Source: Haliclona indistincta
Taxonomy: Eukaryota > Porifera > Demospongiae > Haplosclerida > Chalinidae
NCBI GenBank assembly: GCA_964017065.1
Contig: OZ024786.1
Coordinates: 4,441,781-4,505,780 of the forward strand
Direction of reading: 5' to 3'
DNA: 64,000 bases
Shown here: one piece after another, positions 52,877 to 63,766 of the stretch
Layout: each line of letters begins with the position of its first letter
How positions within the stretch are numbered: position 1 is the first letter of the stretch
Position numbers and translations under genes: made by a program
The notes under the pieces: generated by a model
Database searches by the model: none
Seen by the model: the letters and a program-made list of their open reading frames with translations, nothing else
What the model was told of the DNA's origin: nothing

Positions 52877-53156
52877 AGACATCAGTTACATGTAACACTT
52901 TAACTCATGCCATTTGTCTTCGTCGTTATTTTTTTCCTTTTTTGCCTAACATTAATTTTTCAGTTTTGCCTAACATCAGTTTTGTCACTCCTACAAAGGC
53001 TTATAACACTCACCAACACTTGCTTCCAGCTGAAGTTTATGTGTAGATTGTATTGGCAGGAATGATGCTGCTGCCAGTGCAACATCAAGCAGTGCTCCAG
53101 TGTTTATGGTACCTAAGTGCTCTTGATGTCATGATTGCAGAATTATTGAAAGTTGG

Positions 53157-54062
53157 GGCACTAGTGAGTGAGGATGATGCAATAGACTACACCACAGTTG
53201 ATCAGGTCATTCCAATGAACATAACAGTTCGCTGGGTGACTATAGTGGTAATCCATATGCAGCAGATCTAGAGGACGAGTAAAACTAATTTGCCAGACAA
53301 CTTGCGTTGCATTTAACTGCAAGACTGTCAAGAGGCTTGCTGCTGTATACATACGCATGACAAGGGATTGTGGCATGACAGATGATCTTAGTGACGATGA
53401 GTATACTCTAATGACAATGGGAAGCCCTTCAGAATGTCCAAGTTACATGAACGAGTCACCTCCTCAGGCAGTCAGGCTGCTGTGTTCCCAACACCTGTAT
53501 ACTCTCAGACACCTCTAGCGAGAAAACTTGCGTTGTGTTGTTACTGAGCAGCTTATTACCTTTTTATCCTACAAACAACTATTTTATTGATTGCTTACAA
53601 TGTAGCTGTCATTAATTTATTATAACCCTTTGACTTTGTTTGAACGTGATTCAAACCAAGTACCTTCAAATGTTGTCTAGGCATTGAAGGAGGTATAAAC
53701 TATTGTAAATCATTCTGTACACATGTTTAATTGTCATCAAACCATCAAAGATTTGTCTCATCATGGGACTTCGTGCTGTAATAACCAGTTTATGGTAGCC
53801 TTTGGTATCGACCACCGGCTAACAACACCTTACCACCTCAAGCAAATGCTCTTGACGAACCAGAAAATGATCAACAGTCTGTCTAATTTGTCAAAGAGAA
53901 TCGCACTACATGGGACGAGAGGCTGAGTGAGGTGGTGTACGCGTACAACACAACAGTCTACTAAGTACACACCATTTCAGGTTATGTATGGAAGAGTTGC
54001 TCGACTGCTAGTAGACATCAATGGCAGTGCAAACTATGAACCAATGAATAAATTAAAAATTT
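53157..54062 (+). pseudogene. Duplicated segment, copy 1, with gypsy integrase remnants
   Basis: 53157-54045 matches 56218-57071. Within it 53800-54060 gives FGIDHRLTTPYH, then in other frames SLSNLSKRIALHGTRG, STKYTPFQVMYGRVARL and SANYEPMNK, the end of an LTR-retrotransposon integrase (TTPYHPQANG...W...L...V.AYN......T.Y.PF.VM.GR). Stops and indels throughout. Copy 1 has extra bases (GGATTGTGGCATGACAGATG at 53365) missing from copy 2, and is cut off after 54045. Confidence 0.6.
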
Positions 54063-54138
54063 GTTAAATATCTCCCTTGAGACATAAAAGTTCTTCAATT
54101 CCTGATGGAGTGCTGCTATACTCCCTGTAGGTTCTACC

Positions 54139-54440
54139 AGCGGCGGATACACCTACATGCAAGATCTCATTGCGCTGGAGGCTTGCAGACATGATGTGGC
54201 AAGGGTAGTTCCTCTACCCCTGTGTATCCAGCAGATATCCACTCCGCTGGTATTGAAAGCATGGAGACAAGCTCTGGAACCGCATCCCGATAGGCGGTTC
54301 AGCAGCCATATTCTGTCGGGGACAGCAGAGGGTTTCAGGATTGGATTTGACAGATAGTACCCTCTCAAGACAGTGTCCAGAAACATGCCATCAGCAAAGA
54401 AGCAGCGTTCGATGATGATGACAGAAGACAGTAAGAAAAT
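54139..54440 (+). pseudogene. DIRS-type reverse transcriptase N-terminal fragment
   Basis: Frame from 54157 reads ISTPLVLKAWRQALEPHPDR then RFSSHILSGTAEGFRIGFDR, TAG, and NMPSAKKQRSMM. The same region of the 36-kb element reads IRTPMLAAYLCRHPDREFVS and FIRHGLVQGFHVGYN, so it is the N-terminal part of a DIRS-order pol. It ends at a GT-like edge near 54430; the catalytic part is absent. Confidence 0.7.
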
Positions 54441-55239
54441 CATGTATTCTAATGCATAGGTTTTACTGTCTTTCCACTTAGATATAAATGCGCCGGAAGA
54501 GCAGGAGGAGGTAGTACTAGAGCGGTGGTTTGAAGGTTACTTAAACTTTGCACCTCACCATTAGATTTGGATTGGCAATGTATTTGGGAAGAAGATGCTC
54601 CTCCTGAATAGAGTCTGCTACTATCTGAATCTGCTATACTATCTGAACAGTTACTAATAATGAAATAATAACATTAATGTTAATGTTAATATTAATTTTA
54701 GAATGCTTTTAACAATAGAATACAGTCACATCAACTCAGTATCTAAAACTATAGTAACTGTACTGGAAAGATAGTTTGCTCATCAACTAAGTAGCTGGTT
54801 ATGTATTAGCCAACACTACAGCAGCACCTTCCTTGTCACAAGCATCTGTCAGTGTAAAATGATAGTCAATTTTACAAGTTGAATTTTCAGCTTAACACAT
54901 GTATCCCAAAGTCAGGTGCCTTCTGAGTCCATGACCTCTATAAGAACAGTAGCCGTGTTCGCAATAGGTGAACGTGATTCACACTAGTATCTAAGACAGA
55001 AAAGACCATCCTCTCCATAATGACTGACAAACAGAACCAGCTGGATCAATGAGACAACTGACTTAATAATTATGTATGTATGCATGTAGCCTGTGATGAT
55101 TCTTGACAGTATCTTGACGACTGATGTAGCAGATGTGATGTAGCACGTGCTGGTTTGTGTTAAAAGTTACGCGCATGGGCGTGAATACCATCATAGCGCA
55201 TGTGCCAACAACACTCCGGCGATCGCGACAGTGGAAATC
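54441..55239. other. Non-coding stretch
   Basis: 54480-54560 has a possible exon (APEEQEEVVLERWFEGYLNF) after ACTTAG; unrecognised. TTAATGTTAATGTTAATATTAA repeat near 54670. Confidence 0.3.
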
Positions 55240-55722
55240 ATGATGGAAGAAGGTATGCTAACTAGTCTTTGGTTTTTCTTCTACAGTACTGCATCATGTT
55301 TATTTTACAGACAGGTACGAGCAGGAGATGGTGGAGTGGTTGAGGGGGAATTTGGACAGATTTGATGAGGACGATGATGATGTGGAGTGGCTAAGAGTGA
55401 ATTTAGAATTATTTGGGAGCATTGGAGTCCCACGTGGGACCACAATGCTCCCGCTTCACCGATTAGACCCTTGGGTCCTAGTGTGGACGACAGCTATCGA
55501 GATGACGGCTGCTTCCAGACGGAGGACCAAAGGGAGTATTACTTTGAAGCACTGGACTTCGAGGACATTTTTAACAATCCTCGGGGTCCCTTTGGTCCTC
55601 CTTCTGGTCCTCCTCCAGCCAAGAAACCTCGCTTGGTATGTTTAGTTCTGTATACTGCTATGGATTAGTACATTTCCCTGCAGGATGATGATGGTGGTGC
55701 TGCTAGTGCAGAAGAAAACTAA
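55240..55722 (+). CDS. Three-exon gene for a small acidic/Pro-rich protein, one frame change
   Basis: Exon 1 55240-55252 (MMEE), exon 2 55311-55635, exon 3 55684-55722 (DDDGGAASAEEN, stop TAA). Phases agree between exon 1 and the start of exon 2 (DRYEQEMVEWLRGNLDRFDE), and the end of exon 2 (SGPPPAKKPRL) joins exon 3. Inside exon 2 the frame must change near 55390: VEWLRVNLE in one frame, then SEFRIIWEHWSPTWDHNAPA, FQTEDQREYYFEALDFEDIF in the next. So either an indel or a sequencing error. No family recognised; KKPR could be a nuclear localisation signal. Confidence 0.4.
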
Positions 55723-55854
55723 ATAACTATGTTACTCTTCTTAAAGTAATAATTAACTGTTACTTGTAAAATCAATGTTTTAAACCTTTTTGATTATTGT
55801 TGTTATCTGCTGTGCTCACATGTGGGTGTGTCGGCGAAGCAGGCGTGGCTCAAA

Positions 55855-55918
55855 GTGCAAGCCCATCCCGTCTTGCAAGCCCATCCCATCCCGTCTTGCA
55901 AGCCCATCCCATCCCATT
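55855..55918. repeat. Short tandem repeat CAAGCCCATCCC(ATCCC)GTCTTG
   Basis: Three units of 18 or 23 bases. Confidence 0.85.
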
Positions 55919-56217
55919 AAACAGTAAACCCGACTATAATACTCAACAGGAAAACACTTTGTCACAGATGAGCTCAACTTTGCCAGAGTATGTTGTTAAT
56001 TGATTGGAATTATAATAATAATTTGATAGTCCATCCTCTTTACAACGCAAGGCTCACGAGCTAGCAAGTCATTATGAAGTTGTGTATCAACTCACAATGA
56101 TCTAGAGAAATTTATATGCGTGACTGGAATAGAAGAGCCCGATATCAACATGTTCTGAAAGTTCAGTTACTGGTCAGATAATCAGTATCCTGCTGGACTA
56201 TAATCAAGTGAAATTGA
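55919..56217. other. Spacer left of duplicated segment copy 2
   Basis: Nothing recognised. Confidence 0.3.
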
Positions 56218-57290
56218 GGCACTAGTGAGTGAGGATGATGTAATAGACTACACCACACCACACCACAGTTGATCAGGTCATTGCAATGAACATAACAGTA
56301 CGTTGGGTGACTATAATGATAATCCATATGCAGCATATCTAGAGAACGAGGAAAACTAATTTGCCTGACAAATTGCGTTGCATTTAACTGCAAGACTGTC
56401 AAGAGGCTTGCTGGCAATGGTGCTGTATACATACGCATGACAATGGGAAGCCCTTCAGAATGTCCAAGTTACATGAACGAGTCACCTCCTCAGGCTGCTG
56501 TGTTCTCAACACCTGCATACTCTCAGACACCTCTTGCATGAAAACTTGCGTTGTGTTGTTACTGAGCAGCTTATTACCACTTGTCCTACAAACAACTATT
56601 TTATTGATTGCTTACAATGTAGCTGTCATTAATTTATTATAACCCTTTGACTTTGTTTGAACATGATTCAAACAAAGTACCTGGAAATCTTGTTGAGGCA
56701 ATGAAGGAGGTATAAACTATTATTAATCATTCTGTACACATGTTTAATTGTCATCAAACCATCAAAGATTTGTCTCATCATGGAACTTCCTGCTGCAATA
56801 ACCAGTTTATGGTAGCATTTGGTATCGACCACTGGCTAACAACACCTTACCACCTCAAGCAAATGGTCTTGACGAACACTACAACCAGACTATGATCAAC
56901 AGTCTGTCCAATTTTTTTTAAGAGAATCGCACTACATGGGACGAGAGGCTGAGTGAGGTGGTGTACAACACAGCAGTTCAAGAGCCTACTAAGTACACAC
57001 CATTTCAGGTTATGTTTGGAAGAGTTGCTCGACTGACAGTAGACATCAAAGGCAGTGCAAACTATGAACCAGAAAGCAAAGCGGAAGAGTTCAATGCTGT
57101 TGATGAGAGAGATGAAGAGAGGGCTATAGAGAGAAAACAATTGGAGGATGATGTCAGGAAGAACATTGCTGTTGCTCAAGAGAAGCAAAATAAATATCAC
57201 ACGCAAAAGGCGACGAAGAGGAAAGCTGGACTATCAGTGGGAAGGGACATTCAAAGACACAAAGTCCCTTAGAAAAGGGTTATTCCATCC
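56218..57290 (+). pseudogene. Duplicated segment, copy 2, with longer gypsy integrase remnant
   Basis: Matches 53157-54045 and extends further. From 56820: FGIDHWLTTPYHLKQM, then 56958 on VYNTAVQEPTKYTPFQVMFG, RVARLTVDIKGSANYEPESK, AEEFNAVDERDEERAIERKQ and AQEKQNKYHTQKATKRKAGL, the integrase C-terminus with its basic tail. The PYHPQANG.DER motif is frameshifted (CACCTCAAGCAAATGGTCTT in the other frame). Confidence 0.65.
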
Positions 57291-57339
57291 AACAGACACT
57301 CAAGAAATCAGAGTATGTTGTAATTGTTGTTGTGTTAAT

Positions 57340-57536
57340 CAAAACTCTACTACTTGAAATGTGAGAAAGTGAAAGACAACCAAGTCTATGTGAGTGATGC
57401 TCGTTTGTCTGAGTCGAAAGAGTTTGTGTGGCATAGACGACTTGGTCATCTAAATGAAAGAAGTCTCAACACTAAACGTCTGTCACGAAACGTCTTGATT
57501 TGTCAAAATAAAACCACCAAATGTGCTGTTATTTAA
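57340..57536 (+). pseudogene. Ty1/copia GAG-pre-integrase fragment
   Basis: Frame reads LYYLKCEKVKDNQVYVSDAR, then FVWHRRLGHLNERSLNTKRL, ending TAA. WHRRLGHLN is the signature of the zinc-binding pre-integrase domain of copia-type polyproteins. Only this domain is present, directly after a gypsy relic, so two LTR superfamilies are joined here. Confidence 0.65.
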
Positions 57537-58319
57537 TGAGATTCATGCTCGTTAACTGGCATTGTTACTGCGACACCACTGACACAAATGTCCCAGAGTA
57601 ATAGTCACACCTCTTGTCTACGTGTGGTTTTCACACTTGTAATAGTGGGCTTGTCACGTTTGGTCCGGTGGAGAAAGGGTAGTGGTAAAACCAGGAACGG
57701 GAAACGAGGAAACGGGAAATGCATCACTGTACCCTATATTTTAATAGAGTTGAGATCAGTCGCAGTGTTGATAATCAAATCATATATGCATATTATTATT
57801 GAAACTTTTCATAACAAATTGAAGTAAAAGCAAGCAAAGAATTAAAAATTATGCTCTAGTCCAATTAAAATCAGGAAAAGCTTAACATTTTATGGCTATC
57901 CAAAGACAGACCTAAACAAGAAATTGCTCAGCATCAGGTATTCAGAAGTTGACATCTATTGAACAGGCCATAATTGACATTCAAGATATCATAAGGCAGT
58001 AGTGGATGGTACAAAACCATGTCCTACTAGGCAAATACTACTATCAAATGGTCGATGAAAACCAAGACAAAAAATAAAGGACTCGGCTATGGGTGAATAA
58101 CTTCAACATTACTCCAGTGAAGAGGTATAATCACAATAATGCAAAAGTACCAAAAATAATAATCTTTACCACAGCTGGATGATCTAATCAAAACACTCAT
58201 TGATGAAATACAGGTATGCAATGTCAAACTAAATGAATTGGAGGAATTTGGACTTGCAAATGATGTGCTCTTTTGAGAGAGATATTAATAATTATTATGG
58301 TTACTTTGAGAGTAGCTTT
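57537..58319. other. Non-coding stretch
   Basis: Nothing convincing; a small possible exon at 58170-58275 (LDDLIKTLIDEIQVCNVKLN). Confidence 0.3.
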
Positions 58320-58760
58320 AAGGACGGTTAGCCGCACCTCATACCATATCAGCTACAACGCATATAGTATCCTCAGCTAGACAGGAGGCCGCCGCCCCCT
58401 GCTTGTGGCGCATGCGCAGAACTGCAGTTAAGCACGCCAGTTGCGACATAGAGAGCGAGAGGTCACCTCCGAACAGTACAGCTCGCTCTCTTGGTTTCTT
58501 TTTTTTGTTCTACCTTTATGTGCCACCTAGTAGTTTCTGTCTTCCACCGGGATTAGCCCGGTGTGATCGTGTTGGCACCTCGATGCTCCGCCCCCGGAAA
58601 CTCCTCCCTAGACCTGGGGGCGTCGCTCTCGGGGCAGGGTAAAGGAGTGTCGACAAGCCCATGCCATACCCCGAACTGGTCTGGTTTGAAGGAGCAGTGA
58701 CATCAGACGATTCAAAAGCAATTCTTGTATTCATGATGGAGAGTACGATCATTGCTGTTT
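58320..58760. other. GC-rich block resembling the 5' end of DIRS-order copies
   Basis: Begins GCTTTAAGGACGGTTAGCCG, like 29655 and 61751 (CTTTAAAT..GGTTAACC), and is GC-rich with GCATGCGCAGAACTGC as those elements are. Frames are unrecognised; likely a solo or deleted end. Confidence 0.35.
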
Positions 58761-58995
58761 TGAACTAGTACAAGATATTGAGATTTATTGCTAGACATGC
58801 AATGAACCATTCTCCGTGTGTAAACTATTGAATTTTTTGGTTAAAGGTATCTGATCGAATACAGTACATCCTCACTAATCCGAAAAGCCCTGTACCAGTA
58901 GACTAGAGCAACATGCATGTTAGATGAGAAACAATATTAATGATATTCAAAACCATGCTGTAATTGTTTCTGTGTGCCTTTGAAGTAAGCATTGA

Positions 58996-59845
58996 CATAA
59001 ATGCTATGAGTTCGATGGTTCCAAACTACAAGGAGATGATCTCATTCAGTATTTAAGTAATTGTAATCGTGTTTTGGCCGATAAAGCTTGTCTCTACCAC
59101 ATGAAATGTGAAAAAGCTGAGAGACAAGTCTATGATGAAGCACTAGAATGTAGCAAGAAGATACAACGTGTAAGGGAATTTTATAGGAAAATGCTTTATT
59201 CAGACAGCCGGTGTGCTGTTATGTTAAGGCGAGCTATTCAATCAAAAAAGTTATAATAATTAGTTGTGTGTAAATTATTACGAATAATAATTATTATTGC
59301 GATCTCCATACGCAGCTGCAAATATGGTGTTTAAAAATTTCAGGTTTCTGCATCCTGGCGCACAGTACCATCCTCAATTCAATCAACAACAACAGCAGAT
59401 ATTGCACAATGATCTAAATCAAGAAAAACAGCTACAGAGTGCAGTAGTAATGCTTAACCTGGAACGGTCACACTGACATCTCTCTGGTCGTCAGGCAAGT
59501 CAAAAGTAGATGAAAAGAACTATCACTATGAAAGTGACTTGGATGAAGACACTGTCAGTTTTCCTTATTATCACCTATCACTTATCTGTCGTCTACACAC
59601 CCCAATCCCATGTGCTGACCATGGAGCAAAACCCAAAGCTTGGCGGAATGCATTTACAAGGCATAGCCTAGATGAGTTTAGTGTTGAAATACTGCCAAAA
59701 GACATTATATGCAAATCATGCTACAACATGCACATAGCAATACTAAATCACATTGATTGCCAGAGTCCAGCACAGATAAGTTTGAAATCTGCTTTTTCTA
59801 TGAAGTGTCTACACAACCAACAAAAGCAGTCCTTTCAACTGTAAT
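58996..59845 (+). CDS. Two exons of an uncharacterised Cys-containing family
   Basis: Frame 58996-59257 reads CYEFDGSKLQGDDLIQYLSN, CEKAERQVYDEALECSKKIQ and VREFYRKMLYSDSR, MLRRAIQSKKL, stop. A later exon (about 59490-59844) reads PIPCADHGAKPKAWRNAFTR, HSLDEFSVEILPKDIICKSC and YNMHIAIL. The pattern C..CGAKPK....TRHS, then D.IC..CY..H..IL belongs to an uncharacterised invertebrate family with TE-like copy number (from memory); here C..CG reads CADHG, losing one Cys. Continuation near 59870-59999 (DRAVLLTKQLNSYNCQSEDA). Confidence 0.4.
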
Positions 59846-59999
59846 CTTCATAGCTAAACAACTTCAAAAAGACAGGGCAGTCCTACTGACAAAGCAGTTG
59901 AACAGTTATAATTGCCAAAGCGAGGATGCTGTAGACATGCAGAAAAATCTGCTACAGCCAATGGCTAATGAATCACATGTGCAACCATTAATTCTATGA

Positions 60000-61049
60000 A
60001 CTATCAATGTGTAGTGAAACGACTTGGTACACAGAATAATGGTGATCTTTTGAAAAGCTTGTCATTAGCCACATGCAAACTGAGTAATTTAATCATGAAA
60101 CTTATCAGAGCAATAGAGATTCATCACTCTTAAAGAAACATTTACAAACTCTGTCAGCTTCCATTCGACGAACAGACGGTGCTGCAGATGACAGTAGTCA
60201 AGATTTTCTTACATTTAAAGATTTGAAATCATTTATGAGGTGACCTATGGAAATTGGCAGCGGCCAGGAGTTGGGGTAAGATAGACAATGACTGAGGCTC
60301 GCAACTACCAGGTGTCAGGACCATAATTATGTCATCAACTTTACCGTCGGCCTGCACAAGACTACCTCAAGTCTAGGGCCGGCAGTGATAATAATGAAAG
60401 GCCCTGCACGTGCAGCATTCATCCACTATGTGGAAAACGTTCGGCCAAGCCTGCCAACCAGCTAAACTGATTCAGAGCTTGCTCTGGTCATCAAGAACGG
60501 GCGCCCACTAACCAACTACACCGACTTGGTGAAGATGTTTTTGAGGCGTTACAACCTCCCCCTTCTTCCAACATTGACAACAGCCATGAAGGCGGGAAAA
60601 CGTCCTTTTTAGATAGGGAGAAGACCCGAGAAAGCATGGAGAAGTTGTCGAGACACACGTCTGACAGCATTTCCACCACCGTAAAGTACTATCGCCTAGC
60701 CAACAGGAAGCAGTGGCAACACATGCTACTATTACAGAGGTGACAGCTTCCTGTAAGTTTTGAAATTCATCACAACTATACTTTCGATGCAATTTTTCCA
60801 ACAGCTAACCCAGTCACTGAACTCCGGAGGGGATTCAGTGAAGAGACTATCTATGAGATGCGGAACTTCTTTGCTGAGGAGATCCGGCAGCAGAGGAGGC
60901 CACGTCTAAGAAAGTGCCATGATTTGTTGATTAATTTCAATTTTGTCAACAAAAAGACAAGCAGATAAATATATTATTAAATTTGATCCTCGTCCTGTAA
61001 ATCAGTACTAAAAAAGAAATTGAAAAAAGTATCCACCTCCATGTGTAGA
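60000..61049. other. Decayed coding pieces, unassigned
   Basis: Plus frames give DLVKMFLRRYNLPLLPTL (60520), REKTRESMEKLSRHTSDSIS (60617) and, after ACAG 60805, LRRGFSEETIYEMRNFFAEE (60820-60880) followed by CHDLLINFNF. They look like exons of one element gene but are in different frames. No family named. Confidence 0.3.
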
Positions 61050-61059
61050 TTTATAATGA

Positions 61060-61193
61060 GTTGGATGATCTTCCTTCTCCAGTTCCCGATCCACCTACTG
61101 CCCCACCTGCTCCAGCTGTTCCTGTTGCTCCGACACTTCGTCGTTCAACTCGTCATCGCAAGCTGCCCGAACGTTACAGTCCAACTCCTTAAG
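61060..61193 (+). pseudogene. Ty3/gypsy pol C-terminal tail
   Basis: Frame reads DDLPSPVPDPPTAPPAPAVP then LRRSTRHRKLPERYSPTP, stop TAA 61191-61193. The RRSTR.R..PERYSP tail is typical for the end of gypsy polyproteins in marine invertebrates. TGTGATGTACTGA follows at 61204 as a candidate LTR start. Rest of the polyprotein absent. Confidence 0.6.
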
Positions 61194-61208
61194 AAGAGAG
61201 AAATGTGA

Positions 61209-61750
61209 TGTACTGAACAATGTAGTTAACTCTTAATTTCCCAGTAATACAAAATTGGAGTAAACTATTTTGTCCGCGAAACTAACGCACTAGAAGGGCC
61301 CAAACGTTTCTATTGCGTTAAGACCCCTTCAAGGAATAGCTGGAAATACATTGCGTTTGTTAAATTAGAAAAGAAATTTCAGAAATTTCAACAGAAGAAG
61401 TCATCGCTTTACTCTGCGAAGATAGTGAGATTAGTGACAGTGTTCACTCCTTTAGCTCAGGGGCTATTGGCCTCTTGGAGCCAACAGAAGTGTCTGAAGC
61501 ATCAGAAGAACCAAAATCCGAGGAATTGGTTGAGCAGCTATTGAGTGAATTACCGAGCAGAGCTGTTTTATTACTTTGTGCATGTATAGACATAGAGAAA
61601 AAATTGTGAAACTCTTGGTAGTTTTACTGAACAGTTTCTCATACATGTTCTACTATTCAATGCTAATATCATTATTTCCAACCATTAACCACTCTATAAT
61701 GAATCACTTTTGATCAAAATTGCTTCAAAATTTGGTTTATAAAATGTTAT
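61209..61750. other. Spacer with one acidic open frame
   Basis: 61368-61605 reads EISTEEVIALLCEDSEISDS then EPTEVSEASEEPKSEELVEQ, stop. STEEV..LL.EDSE acidic N-termini occur in piggyBac-like transposases, but no terminus or core is visible. Confidence 0.3.
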
Positions 61751-61959
61751 TTAGAGAGCTTTAAATATGGTTAACCTCACTGATCCCTATGCCCCCCGGG
61801 TGGTGGGCGACGCCCCGTCACGTGGGCGGGTCCCCGCACGTGTGCTGAACAACACGCATGCGCTACCTGAGCACATGTACTGTTCACACATCCCGCGCGA
61901 GGCAAGCTGTGTGAGTCTGCTGTTCTGTTCTGTGAATCCGTGCGAATCATCTCCAAGTT

Positions 61960-62175
61960 ATGTCTACAGCCTCCAGTATGCCGCCTGCGACGGACACAGG
62001 ACCTACTATTACAACGTCTACTGCCACCTCGCCGCCGGTACCAGTGTCATCTGGTTCTGTGCCCCTCACCACAGACGCTGTCACGGGAATGGTTCAGGCC
62101 ACTGTGCAGTCGGAGTTGGCGCGTATCTTGGGCTCACTGGGTTCTTCAAGCGGTACTCCGCCGAGTTCCTCAGGT
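61960..62175 (+). CDS. gag: Gag exon 1 of the right-edge DIRS-order element
   Basis: ATG 61960 starts MSTASSMPPATDTGPTITTS; then AVTGMVQATVQSELARILGS, LGSSSGTPPSSS, and a GTATGA donor at 62174. The 29.86-kb copy has the same arrangement. The competing frame 61767-62273 shares the region but has no family support. Confidence 0.6.
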
Positions 62176-62846
62176 ATGAGTGCAGTACTGTTAATGTGTG
62201 CATGCGCTCCCTCGCACCGGAGCTGCCCCCTACGTGTCTTAGTTCGCCAGACAGCGCTCACAGCAAGGTCTGAGAATTACTCCACAGACACGCCGGGTAC
62301 CCCAAAGGCCGGGCGCTTGCATGAATCTGACCTCCCTCCCTCTCCCTCTTCTCCTCCTCCTCTCCCCCTTGTTTTTTTTCTTCTTTCGTGCTTCTCCCAT
62401 CTCTCTCTTCTCATCCTCTCATTTATTTTCTCACTTCCCCCTTTTCTTTCGCGCTTCCGCTATCTCTCTCTTTTCTCTGTCTCTCTCTCTTCTCATCCTC
62501 TCATTTCTTTTCTCAGTTCCCCCTTTTCTTTCGCGCTTCCACTATCTCTCTCTTTTCTCTGTCTCTCTCTCTTCTCATCCTCTCATTTTCTTTCCTTTCT
62601 CACTCTCCTCGGCTAACCTTCTCTCAAGGTCTAGCAACGGCTGCCACGTCCAGCCTAGTCAGTTTGCACGATAAGCCCACTCAGTACTAAAGCCCACCTA
62701 TCACCGGTGGCTCGAGAAATCTGCTCCTCCCTGTGCGAGGAAGCGCAGACATGCCCTCCTCAGAGTTAGGATCGGCAATCGATCCATTTTCCTACATCAA
62801 TCTTACATGGTTCCCATGGTTACATGCTACCTGTTCCCTCTGCAGG
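62174..62846 (+). other. Pyrimidine-rich intron of gag
   Basis: About 670 bases with a strong C/T bias on the plus strand from 62320 to 62625, containing two nearly identical units (TTTCGCGCTTCC + (A/G)CTATCTCTCTC and CTCTTCTCATCCTCTCATTT). Acceptor CCCTCTGCAG ends at 62846. Confidence 0.6.
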
Positions 62847-63766
62847 TACAACCATTGCCGCCTCCACGGCTAGCAGTTTTCTCTCTATGCCTTCCTCCTG
62901 TGCTCTGGGGAGCATTCCCACATGGCCCCTGGGCAGCAGCACTCCCCCAATCTCACTGTCTGGAACCACCCCCACGCCCAGTATCCCGACACTGCAAACG
63001 CTGCTGGCGTCTGTTACTGGTAACTCTATCGGAGCCATTCCAAAGCCCAAGCCCTTGGCTTATTCACCAGTCCTACCGCCGATCCCAGCAAAGGCAGTGG
63101 AAAAGATCCGTTCTGGGGCTTACCTTGACCTGAAGGAGCTGCTGCCGGACAACGTCACACTCGTCGAGCGCATCCAAGGCCTCGGCAACGCAGTGGTTGT
63201 TCATTCCCCCCAGAAAACTGTGAGGCTGCGCTCCATCTCAGACCCACTCACCTGGGTTTTCTACTTCCTATCATTCATGGTAGCGTCAAGCGACTGCCAG
63301 ACAACACGAGACATGGCAGCTTACGCTCAAATTGTGATCCACCAATCTCGCAAGCATTCGGGGGGCGGGTGGCTTGCATATGATCAGCTGTCCATGGAAC
63401 GACCTAGCGCCATCTATCATGGCCGCAACCGTCCTCCGTGCTGGGGAGTCGTGCTCACTGTGCCATCTCCCGGACCACACAACGGACCAGTATACAGAGA
63501 GCAACCAAAAAGCTAAGCCTGCTCCCCCAGGACCCAGCAAGTCTCAACGCTATAAGCCATACCCATCGGCTAGCCCCAAAGCATCGGAGGAAGTCTGTCG
63601 CCGCTTTAACAAAGGCACCTGCCCGTTCTCTGCGGCCTCTTGCCCCTATACACATGCTTGCTCATCGTGTAATAGCATTGGCCATGCCCTACCACGGTGC
63701 CCAGGGAAGCGGGAAGACAAAGGAAGGCTACCTCCTGCCTTGATCCCGGCTACATCCAAGCCGTAA
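62847..63766 (+). CDS. gag: Gag exon 2 with CCCH finger and zinc knuckles, frameshifted once
   Basis: Reads GTTIAASTASSFLSMPSSCA, then VEKIRSGAYLDLKELLPDN, SDPLTWVFYFLSFMVASSDC and GGGWLAYDQL (63394), and continues in the next frame with WNDLAPSIMAATVLRAGESC. There follow CSLCHLPDHTTDQY (a knuckle with the last Cys replaced by Tyr), CRRFNKGTCPFSAASCPYTH (CX7CX6CX3H finger) and CSSCNSIGHALPRC (CX2CX4HX4C knuckle), stop TAA 63764-63766. The single frame change at about 63397 inactivates this copy unless it is an assembly error. Confidence 0.7.

Noticed and set aside
52586..52882. Direct repeats that could be taken for a CRISPR array or a minus-strand SPYHVRLM protein
   Set aside because: Units are contiguous 24-mers without unique spacers, in animal DNA; the 3n period keeps several frames open by itself.
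61767..62273. 168-codon frame at the start of the right-edge element
   Set aside because: The overlapping frame from 61960 matches the gag exon 1 of the 29.8-kb copy and ends in a splice donor; this one has no support.
62321..62690. Several long plus-strand open frames rich in Ser/Leu/Phe
   Set aside because: All lie in the pyrimidine-rich intron, where stop codons are rare in every plus frame; no motif.
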